A stretch of 64,000 bases of DNA from assembly GCF_019175385.1 (NCBI RefSeq), contig NC_083341.1:93460321-93524320 (forward strand), given 5' to 3'. Origin of the DNA: Lycium barbarum. Lineage: Eukaryota > Streptophyta > Magnoliopsida > Solanales > Solanaceae. A program made the position numbers and the translations under genes. Below, piece by piece: positions 34,818-43,795 of the stretch. The notes beneath the pieces were generated by a model, which was given only the letters and a program-made list of their open reading frames with translations, was not told where the DNA came from and did no database searches. How positions within the stretch are numbered: position 1 is the first letter of the stretch; each line of letters opens with the position of its first letter.

Positions 34818-35057
34818 GGTACGTATGCAGTAAATGAAGTGTAATAATTAAAGTATATGAATACCCCTATTTCCATTATTACTCAGAAATTATGCCCCCC
34901 CCCCCCCCCCATTTTTCGGCAGCTCTGTAAGTCTTTCTTACAGTTTTATTGTGTTATAGCCCTGTGAGGCAAATTATTATAGGTTGTTGTGATAGGATGA
35001 TAGCGCCATATTACAAGGGAAACTCTGGCGAAATTTTTGTAGAATTCCCGAGTACCT

Positions 35058-35094
35058 AACATTCGAGGACAAATGTTCCAAAAGGGGGGAAGAA
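35058..35094 (+). promoter_or_regulatory. hairpin and polypurine tract of the Tekay element
   Basis: AACATTCG (35058-35065) and CAAATGTT (35070-35077) form a stem with one mismatch around AGGA. The purine run AAAAGGGGGGAAGAA (35080-35094) ends at the 3' LTR. The same pair occurs at 862-897. Confidence 0.8.
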
Positions 35095-35214
35095 TGTTAC
35101 ACCTCGGAACTTTGGGTTGCTAAGTAATGAAGGGACCAACGTAAATTTTCAGAGAATTTAAAGGCAAGGGATAAAAGTCTGTTAAATGAAACTTCACTGC
35201 AGTCCTGCGAAGAG

Positions 35215-35410
35215 GGGATTCGACGGTCGTCCTTTGTACCGTCGAACAAGTCGACGCCCCGTCGATGGCGCCGTAAATCAGTTCGACGGACCATCCTTCT
35301 CACCGTCGAATGAGGAGAAATGATAGACTGTTCACTAGAAATTTGACGATATCGACGGTCAGATTGACAGCCCGTCGATCCAATCGACGCTCCATCGATC
35401 GCACCGTACA
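35215..35410. repeat. CGTCGA dyad cluster in the Tekay 3' LTR
   Basis: Same cluster as at 27570-27830 but 49 bp shorter. Point differences between the two copies often fall inside CG dinucleotides, as expected for methylated repeats. Confidence 0.65.
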
Positions 35411-37118
35411 TCACGGACGGGACTGATTTCATGAATTAATATAAGACCCCTCCTCCATTTTTATTTCATTTCATCTTCCACTCTCCTCTCTCTAAGAACT
35501 CTCTAGAACCTTCTCCACCATTCTTCCACAAGAAATCAAAGGAAATCCATGGTCAACTACACCAAATACATGAAATCAAGTTTATGAAACCCATTAAAAG
35601 TTCATCTAAGCCAAGAAAACTCAAGAAGAGTGAGTTAGGGTTTTGGTGCAAGAAGAGAAGTTCCACTCAAAGGTTGTTCATCCATCATTTAAGGTGAGTT
35701 TTGTGACCCTTATTATATGGTTTTAGTGGTTGAAAGTTGAAACACTTGAATTGTGGAAAGACATGAAATTGGGTTATGAATGTGTGAATAGTGATTGATG
35801 TGAATTATGGATGTTGGTATGTTGTGATTGTGAATATGTCATAAGTGACATTTAGAACATGAAATAAGTATTATATGTGAGAAAACGCGATAACGAGTTA
35901 TAATCATAATTGTTGAGAAATTTAAGAGAAATGGTGAATTACGGTAAAAGTAGATAAATGATGATTATTGATGCTATATTGTGGATGTTGATATTAACGT
36001 TGGGAGTTGATATAGAATATGGGAAAAGTAGTATAAACAAAGGAAGTGCTGCCCAATTTTCCCTAGAAATAGTGAAATGTTCTTATAGCCGAGTAACTAA
36101 TGTTAATGCGATTCCTTTCGAAGGTTGAAACACGAGCATCGAAGGAGGAAGAGCAAGCGATAACTTAGTTAAACGACAAAGGTATGTGAGGCTAGTCCCT
36201 TCCTTTTATGGCAAGAATCCTATAATATAACTTTCTTTCTTCTCCGTGAATCTCTTAAGTTCCTAAAGGATACGAGCTGATGTCCCTAATTTGCTACACA
36301 AGTTAATGAGTTAATATGATGTCATTATTGCTTACACTCACCGCATATACTATTCCCTTCAAGGTGAGGCAGGATGTTAATGAGTGCCCATAATGGAATC
36401 GGGGATCACGACCTTACGTCACCCCGATAAAGTAAAGTTGTTCTTAAGCCTTATGCATGTATTATGATAAGTATGTTACGATAAGCATATTATAATAAGC
36501 ATGTATGATGATGATAAAACACCGCGCCTATTTGGCCGGGCAGTCACCGCTAAGGCGGGCAGCTATACTATACACCATGGCCAACTGGCATGGGCAGACA
36601 CCACTAGTGGGTGGCAGGAGATGATACCCCGGACGCGGGAGGCCTGGACGCAGACTAATGCTAATGATTATAATACCGATCCGATATGGATGGGCAGCTT
36701 ATATAATTATGCTTATATGATATGATGATGACTATGAGTAAGCCAGCATGCATCACTCCTTTTCCATTTGACAATCAGATACAGATGTTCCTCGTTGATG
36801 CTTCCTTTACTTCGTTGATGTGATATTATTGCTTATGCCTCTCATACTCAGTACAATGTTCGTACTGACGTCCCTTTTCTTTGGACACTGTGTTCATGCC
36901 CACAGGTAGACAAGGAGGTGATCTTGCCCCAGATTCGTAGGAGCTGTCAGCTGTTGAGAGCACTCCATTGTCCCGGAGGTGCCTATGGTTATTCCTTTTG
37001 TGTATATGTATGTTTTGGGCACGATGGGGCCTTGTCCCGTCCATATGTCTAGCACTCTAGTAGAGGCTCGTAGATACGTAGTGTAGGTGTTATGGTCTCA
37101 TGAGGTTGCTACTACGTC

Positions 37119-37146
37119 TATATATATATATGTGTGTGTGTGTGTG
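37119..37146 (+). repeat. (TA)n(TG)n microsatellite, short copy
   Basis: Counterpart of 29555-29632 in the 3' LTR. Confidence 0.85.
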
Positions 37147-37549
37147 CATATTTTATTTCAATGACCAAAAGGCTTGTGCAGATAAAAGTGTTTATATTTT
37201 CAAAGTGTAACACCCCGTAAACGTCCCTTAGGTGTGAATTTGTAAAAATCTAGTGTTAAGATGATATTTTATCTATATGAACCCATTCTTGATGAATTCG
37301 GGTGGAGGATGGTCGTTTTGAAGTCAAACCAACTAGTGAAGTTCTTAAGGGCTCTTAAATTCGCCTAAGTTTTGGTAGGTCTGTCTTTTAAGCTATTTTC
37401 ATGAAAATTTGTTGCGAATTTGGAAAAACTTCCTTGATGAAAGTTGTAGATCGTTGAAATAGTAGGTCGCCCAACCCAAAAAAAGCTACGTACAAAAAGT
37501 TATGCTCGTTTTACTGAAGCCTGTCTTTGCTGGAAATTTGGCCTGTGTT

Positions 37550-37690
37550 ACGGTGAGACGTTACGGACCGTAACACGTGATACGGGCCGTAACGTGGAGC
37601 CGTAACGTCTTAAAAATTTCCATAACTCTCTGGAAATTCCCACTAAGGGACGGTCCAAAGAACGGTCCGTAACACGAAGGACGGTCTGTC
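37550..37690. repeat. TTACGG/CCGTAAC dyad cluster in solo LTR C
   Basis: Dyads such as GTTACGGACCGTAAC and ATACGGGCCGTAAC recur in about 140 bp, ending about 40 bp before the TATA-like box. Confidence 0.65.
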
Positions 37691-37726
37691 CTTCAGGGGC
37701 GTCCTTTGGCTCGTTTTCACCAGGAA

Positions 37727-37738
37727 AATATAAATAAG
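37727..37738 (+). promoter_or_regulatory. TATA-like box in solo LTR C
   Basis: AATATAAATAAG follows the dyad cluster and precedes a pyrimidine-rich leader. It is the clearest TATA box in the window. Confidence 0.5.
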
Positions 37739-38634
37739 ACCCTTGTTTTGTTTATTCCTCCACTTCCTAAACAACCCTAAGGACGAAAATCATTCCCCCA
37801 AGTCTTCAAATCAAAGGTAAGGGCATCCTTAACATTACTAAATCATTCTAACATCAAACCCATGATTCTTAACATGATTTTTGTGACCAAAACCTAGGGT
37901 TTGCAACATAAGTCTTCCCAAAGTGATTCAAGCTAGGGTTTGGGTGTTCTTCATTAGAAAAGTGATTTGTTAAACCTTGTTTAACAAATTAAGGTATGTC
38001 TCCCTTTTAAAAACCTTATTTTGGATGTATGTCTATTTTGGAAACTCTTTTGACTATGAAGGTAATTTGTCTATCTCTTTTAAAAATCCTTTTTGACTAT
38101 GAAGATGATTTGTATGTCTCTCTTTTATAAACCTTATTACGGATATATGTCTTTTTCTCGAAAGTTCTTTATTGAATAAAAAGGGTGAACTTTTCATACA
38201 AAATCCTAATGATAAAAAGGGAAAACTCTCTTGAAAGATCGATTCTTTATAAAATCATGTTTTGAATGATATGATGAATTAGTTTTACACTCTTGAAATC
38301 TATTATAGGTTTGATTAATGGTTAATGTGTGTGAGGGGACAAACCCATATTAAACCTAGATTGTAACAAACCCTACATATGTATGTGATATTATGAATGT
38401 TTTCCTATATAGGAGATGCTTAATAATGATGGTTAAGGGTTGGTAATGATATTCTCATTGATTAATTTGGACATGGAATCTTTCGTAAAGAAGTTATACG
38501 TTTTCAAAACATTCTTTGAAATGATTTATCTTTACGATATGGCATAATGAACCTTAATGGTAAATGGTGATGTGATTACCTTGGGATGAATTGTAATTCG
38601 GCTTTTATGCTATAAACTCTGTGGATGTGATTTT

Positions 38635-38980
38635 GCCTAGCCATTCGGGAGGATGAGTGGTCACCGGGGATTTCATATTCCGGTGTGCTTACGCCTAGCA
38701 ATTCCGGAGGATGAGTGGTCACCGTGGATTTCATATCCGGTGTGCTTACGCCTAGCCACTCGGGAGGATGAGTGGTCACCGAGGATTTCATATTCCGATG
38801 TGTTTACGCCTAGCCATTCGGGAGGATGAGTGGTCACCGAGGTTTTCATATTCCGATGTGTTTATGCCTAGCCATTCGGGAGGATGAGTGGTCACCGAGG
38901 ATTTCACATTTCGGTGTGTTTATGCCTAGCCATTCAGGAGGATGAGTGGTCACCGAGAATTTTATAATCCGGTGTCGTGC
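38635..38980 (+). repeat. 58-bp tandem repeat, about six copies
   Basis: Units start GCCTAGCCATTCGGGAGGAT and continue with GAGTGGTCACCG and a TTTCATATTCCGGTG segment. Starts at 38635, 38693, 38750, 38808, 38866 and 38924 give a period of 57-58 bp. The minus-strand frame through it is only a product of the repeat. Confidence 0.92.
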
Positions 38981-39967
38981 GTTGCGACAAGGGAACCCTA
39001 CGGTCATCCCCTCGATGTGATTGATTCTTGGGCCTGTATCGGCATGTGTGATATTCGTAATCTCTCATGGAACTGTTGTTGACAATCATGATCAATTTGA
39101 AAGGAATAATTGAAAGTTGTAACTCGACAAAAGACTTTATAATCGGTTTTGATAATTCTTATTGAGATACACATATTGAATACCTATTTTCATATTGGTT
39201 AATGGCTTTGTAAACTGTTTAACAAATGATATTAAGAATCACAAAGTGGAATGACTGTTTTTATACTATCCTTTCAGAACTGATTTCTTTATGTATTATT
39301 ATATTTTATTTTTATAATACTCGTTGTCCCCGAGACACTCACTGAGTACAAAAGTACTCAGGCATACCATTGTTGTTTTTTATGGTATGTTAGGTAACGA
39401 AGAAGAGAAGGTTCGTGATACTCTCGACGCTTAGGAGAACTTGCTGCTGTGGTTGATTTGGTGAGTCCACATCCTTGTTAGTGGGACACTTCCTGTTTCA
39501 TTTATTATTCTAGATTTCCGGGCTGCGTCCCGAAGTTAGACGATTGTTGTGTCTCTCAGAAGCTCCATAGATAGTTGTCAGAATTGTGGGTAGATTATCA
39601 AAAGTCTCGTACGACTTAATGGGTGTTCGCCACATTTTAGACTATTACTTATAAAGACTTCCGCTGATTTAATTCATGTATTCATGCTTGTTACATTTAA
39701 TTTATAAACTGTTGGAGGCGAATGTTGAACCTGGCGGGTTCAAGTATCATTTTTGTGTTGCTTAGGTTCTTCCGATGTTGTTCATGACATCGGATGCCGG
39801 TCACGTCTAGGGTGGGTTTTGGGGCATGACATAAAGGAAAGATGATTTTCGGGTAACCTGAGTATAATATTGATAAGAGCATTAGATAAGGGTAATAGGT
39901 GGTAGAATGAGGGATGCTCGGTGGTTAGCCCCGGGTACTCGTCGCGGCCCCTGGTCGGGTCGTGACA

Positions 39968-40534
39968 GGAATCTAGCCCTCTCAAGATCGGTGGGGCCCT
40001 GAGGATCTGGTCCACTCGTGAATTATAAGTTTGCACCTTTTTCTCATTGGTGTCGATCCGTTTGGCCAGTGCTTCAAGCATTTTCAGGACTTCGGATGAC
40101 CCATTGGAGCCCGATCCGTTGCCATTATCAGCGACTTGATCTTCCCTACGGACAGGTTCGCTGATTTGGCCCGGTCCCTCCATACTTGTGCCGATGTTCT
40201 TCTTTTGGAGTTGAGCTATAACTGTCCGTTGTTCCTGCAACATATCAAAACTTAAGCATGAGTTAATTTCTTCTCCCGTATCACCCGGTGTCTTTCATAC
40301 AGATGCCTATGGTGAAATCACAGGGTTATTGCTGTTGAACGGATCCACGGGCTGATTGCTGTCGATATGCAGCTCGATAGCATCATTCGAATTGATAGCA
40401 TTTGGTTCAGCGGTGTGAACGCCATTTGGATCTTGGGGCAACTCATTGACCGGCACCCCGTTGTTGTTGTTTTCGCCATGGTGACCTGGTTCACCGTTAT
40501 TGTTCAAGTGAATTGATTGGCCGCTATTTGACAT
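39968..40534 (-). pseudogene. Tat-type gag, N-terminal half
   Basis: ATG at 40534 (minus strand) opens MSNSGQSIHLNNNG, an Asn-rich start. A frame to the stop near 40307 is followed by a second open part from 40243 that contains a helix-forming MLQEQRTVIAQLQKKN and an EVLKMLEALAKRIDTNEKKV coiled coil, as at the start of Tat/Ogre Gag. The sequence is cut at 39968 by the Tekay element, with GGAAT duplicated. The rest of gag is at 26426-27457. The gap between the two frames near 40250-40306 may hold a small intron or a lesion. Confidence 0.65.
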
Positions 40535-40615
40535 TTTGAGGTTAACTTGAAATTACAAATCTCAAGAGAACAAGTGAAAGCAGGGTTGTAAACAAATCAC
40601 TACTATTATCCTTGT

Positions 40616-40634
40616 CCCCACGATAGGCGCCAAA
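40616..40634 (-). promoter_or_regulatory. primer binding site of the Tat element
   Basis: The minus strand reads TTTGGCGCCTATCGTGGGG, one base from the LTR end at 40636. This form is characteristic of Tat-lineage elements. Confidence 0.8.
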
Positions 40635-40921
40635 CTGTTTACCCCTAAAAAGGTAACAATTGAATTCATACGCGGTTTAAAGGATATGTGGTTTGATTAG
40701 TTGTCAACGTAATGGAATAAGAAATAACAATCAATTGAATATAGCAAATAAAGAGAATAATAGCCTCTATCATGTATAACTTTACTGGAAAATTGGTCTG
40801 GTCCGGAGTATAGAACCGTGAAGCCAGGCCAAATTAAAAGAGAGCTTGATCTTTTAGGAGAGACGTCACAGAGTAAGTGCAGTCAGTGTAAAAAGTCAGA
40901 GCTAAAATGAGAGGGTTTCAC

Positions 40922-40936
40922 CCCCTTTTATAATAC
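40922..40936 (-). promoter_or_regulatory. TATA-like box in the Tat LTR
   Basis: The minus strand reads GTATTATAAAAGGGG, about 50 bp downstream of the ACGG/CCGT dyads at 40988-41050. Confidence 0.45.
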
Positions 40937-40987
40937 AAGGATGGGCCTTTTCCTAACCCTAAAAGCCTGATAAAACCCTAATACTAA

Positions 40988-41050
40988 CGACGGCGCCTCC
41001 ACAGCCGTCCGCGTAACGGACGGCGTAATGGGCCGTGAGAAATCCGGCCC
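40988..41050. repeat. ACGG/CCGT dyads in the Tat LTR
   Basis: CGACGGCG, GCCGTCC, GTAACGGACGG and GGGCCGTGAG occur within 63 bp, just upstream of the minus-strand TATA-like box. Confidence 0.5.
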
Positions 41051-41276
41051 ATAACAGATTCCTCGCATGTGTTGACTAGTGTCTCTTCGATCTCTGGTGT
41101 CACTTCAGCTTCTGGTGTCTCTTCGGTTTAATGGGCAAACGACTCCTCGGACATTAATTCATCTGAACCACCGAACTCAATCCAATGTCACATCTGTCGG
41201 CGTTCATATTTTACTCTGACCTCTCGTGGCACTTTACATCGAGTTTTACCGTATACACTATTCCTTTGGACTTAAG

Positions 41277-42160
41277 CAATCCACAATTACTTTTTTTTTA
41301 ACTAAAGGCCACCATGAAGGTGGAATTTTATTAATAAAGAAAATATATACACATTAATCCAGAAGAGATTGATCCAGCTAAAAACAAAGAACAAAAAATA
41401 AAAAAGATCAATCCAACAAGATTGATCCTAAAATGAAAGAAAACACAGTAAATCTAGTGACTTATGGCCAGTAGAAGTAGACATGAACATATTACACCAA
41501 CTAGAATCCAAGAGCCTTGGCTTGATAACTTCTATCACACCTCAAAGTCTCACGGGTGGAAAGCTTCAAGTCATCTGAATCATTCTTCAGGCAAGCTTGA
41601 AAGTAGTTGTATATTACTGTGTATATCACCTTCTGCATGAAAACCAGGTCACTATGTTGCTTGATCCATAACTAGTACAATCTACTACTTAGATCATGAG
41701 CATCACACCATTTATATTAAGGAATGAGCATGACAAGCACACTGATACCACCCTAATACATATGCTGCAATAACTCACAAACTGTTGAAAACTGTTCTCA
41801 GCAATGGTTTAAAGTTTTGGTGTCAAAGACTAATCTGGTGCTTGTCTTGAAGAGTTCTTATTCTCAAGTTAGGAATTCCTCTTTTTTTTCAAATTCAGAA
41901 TCCTCTTAGCTTGACTTGGTAATTCCTGAAAATTATGAAACTGAACTGCACCTACAAAATCAAAAACATAGTTAAAAAATCTGCAAGTCCATTTCCTTCT
42001 CTATGTATATGCTCCACAGTCACTCTTTGATCTTCCATCATCCTCTTGATATCATTCACCAACATTGAGATGCTCCAAGGGATCTTCCATTCAGCATTTA
42101 TAATCTTCTTCATGGTCATGGAATCAGTCTCTATAATCTTCTTCACCAATCCACAATTAC
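41277..42160 (-). mobile_element. 5'-truncated LINE with RNase H remnant
   Basis: CAATCCACAATTAC occurs exactly at 41277-41290 and 42147-42160, a 14-bp target duplication. A T run (41291-41299, the poly(A) tail on the minus strand) follows the first copy, then AAAATTCCACC-type 3' sequence on the minus strand. At the other end the minus strand encodes IIETDSMTMKKII and HIHREGNGLADFL, which match the end of a plant RNase H-like domain (Asp in ETDS, then REGN-LADF). The insertion begins in the middle of this domain, as usual for 5'-truncated LINEs. Several stops exist downstream. Confidence 0.8.
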
Positions 42161-43561
42161 CATTCCAGTTTTTAGTTTCAATCAGTTTTTTAGCTTGCAG
42201 ATTTGTATCATCAAATTGGGACTTCACAAGAGTCCTAGTTTGGTCCTAGTTATTAGCTTAGTCGTGCTTTTATTTATTTCTGTAAAGACATTGTTTGATT
42301 TTGGTTTTGAAAAATATATAAAATTGGCTACTAGCTAGGTACCTTGCCTTGTGAAAAGCAAAAATCAAACAAACGACCCCTGTACGCTGTACACGACAAT
42401 GGTTAAAGTCACGGCCATCATGGGAATCAGTTTCAAGGTTTTGAGGTGTCATTTTTGTTGTATGACAGATATTAAGAATCCATATGCATTTGATGATTTA
42501 TGTCTCCCATCTTATGGTACAACGTAACTCTTTCAACTACTTCTATTTTTGGCTAAAGAAATTATTAGAATATATTTTCCTCATTAAAATTATTTATTAG
42601 TTAATTAATTACGGTCAGTATTGCTCATTAACTTGCTAAGTGAAGCAAATCTGAATCTGTCAAAAGAGAACCATGTGCAGCAGAATCCGAAACATTTAAA
42701 ATTATTGTGTGTTATTAGATCTATGTACGATAATCCCAAATTAATTATTGATAAAAGGGGTATATTGTTGATTGATTCGTCTCGAATTGTAAACATTAAC
42801 GCTAATGTGTGACTTGAAATTAACAATATTCGATTTGTTTTTCCATGAAGGGGAATACATTATGCATTGTTTTCTAATAACAGAACGAAAGATCATGGAA
42901 AGGTGAGAACTTTGTACGGGTCAAACCGGTCTAGTTCTATACTCCATTTGATTAAACTAAACAATGATAAAAATAATTAAAAAAAAAACTCTGATTACTC
43001 ATAGGAAATAGAGCTAAGTCCAATTATTTAAAGTAATGACGTTTTATAATTTTTTGATTCCCAATTAATTCCTGATTCGTATTAAGAAAGGTCAACTCTG
43101 AATTAAAGAGCACGTGTGCGATGTGCACTTGAATAGATGACTTACTCAGAATGTATTTTAATACAGTAGTTGTTCTTATTGGCTCTTAACGTCTTGACGA
43201 AACAGATTAAACTAACTGATAAAGAAGCCTATGTAAAAGGAAGAATACAATTGGTCTTTAGCAGTAGTTGACAATTTTATATTTGATACTATATAACATT
43301 AGAATGCCCCAATTATTCGAGAAAAAAGAAACATATATAGGAATTTGTAAACAGCAAATCGAACTAGTTTGATTGTACATTTGGCTTCAACAGCTGTTTC
43401 CTTGATTTAAGGAAATTGGAAACTTCTTAGACGCCATGATCTCAGTTTAAGTACAAATTGTTTATCGCCGATTGCCTTGTTAACAAATCTGATTCGTTAA
43501 TGATGTCTGCACCTAGCTCTCTGCCTCTGTTGTTTCCTCCAAGCTTTTACATTGAGGATCT
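42161..43561. other. AT-rich spacer with no assigned feature
   Basis: I see no long reading frame, no family motif and no inverted ends. It separates the LINE from the Mutator-like element and may be old intergenic DNA. Confidence 0.4.
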
Positions 43562-43570
43562 AGTACTGTG

Positions 43571-43678
43571 GAGTCCGCGACTTAAGTGACACAAAAAAAA
43601 AAAAAAAATGAAACCAAAATATCACAAAAAAAAGTTACAAAAGTAGGTTTCACGCATAGATTCTGTGCGTGAAATAGG
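43571..43678 (+). repeat. left terminal inverted repeat of the MULE
   Basis: It starts GAGTCCGCGACTTAAG and includes an A-rich stretch, then GTAGGTTTCACGCATAG and TTCTGTGCGTG. It pairs with the right end at 56001-56096 with several small gaps. Confidence 0.88.
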
Positions 43679-43795
43679 CTACCTTTTTTTTTTAAGCTAT
43701 CAAAATCATATTTTTTCCATACTTTGGACAAAGATTAGTCATGTTTCAAAGTATCAATATTTTATAACTCAATATCTTTTTTTGCGTACAATAAT

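Larger units (their letters stand above)
37206..39831 (+). mobile_element. solo LTR, family C, 2626 bp
   Basis: It starts TGTAACACCCCG and ends GGGGCATGACA. The flanks are CAAAG (37201-37205) and TAAAG (39832-39836), a target duplication with one substitution. The interrupted Tekay LTR is continuous with its 5' counterpart once this block is removed. It holds a TACGG/CCGTA dyad cluster, a TATA box and a 58-bp tandem array, but no gene. Confidence 0.9.
27458..39967 (+). mobile_element. Tekay chromovirus with both LTRs, nested in Tat gag
   Basis: Both LTRs, PBS, gag, protease, RT, RNase H, integrase, chromodomain and polypurine tract are present in order. GGAAT flanks the element at 27453-27457 and 39968-39972, a perfect 5-bp target duplication. 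The 3' LTR is interrupted by a 2626-bp solo LTR. Without that insertion and its target duplication the element is 9879 bp. The chromodomain and GPY motif place it among chromoviruses, most likely Tekay. Nonsense codons and frameshifts in gag-pol make it unable to encode its own proteins. Confidence 0.92.
35095..39967 (+). mobile_element. 3' LTR of the Tekay element, split by a solo LTR
   Basis: The LTR begins TGTTACACCTCGG and ends GGGTCGTGACA. Positions 37206-39831 are a foreign solo LTR and 39832-39836 its target duplication. The remaining 2242 bp align along their length with the 5' LTR. The close similarity by eye suggests the Tekay insertion is fairly recent, and the solo LTR more recent still. 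Confidence 0.9.
40636..41257 (-). mobile_element. 5' LTR of the Tat element, 622 bp
   Basis: The plus strand begins TGTTTACCCC and ends GTATACA, so the minus strand starts TGTATACGG. The PBS lies immediately left and the gag start 100 bp further. A GTAACGG/CCGT dyad group lies at 40988-41050, and the minus-strand TATA-like box at 40922-40936. The 3' LTR is not found in the window. Confidence 0.8.

Noticed and set aside
38576..38791. Minus-strand frame with repeated TTHPPE peptide
   Set aside because: It is generated by the 58-bp tandem repeat of the solo LTR and has no counterpart outside it.
38635..38980. Possible CRISPR-like array
   Set aside because: The 58-bp units are adjacent tandem copies without unique spacers, and this is eukaryotic LTR DNA.
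42605..42826. Small overlapping frames near 42.6-42.8 kb as a gene
   Set aside because: Both strands are open by chance over AT-rich sequence; no codon bias or motif.
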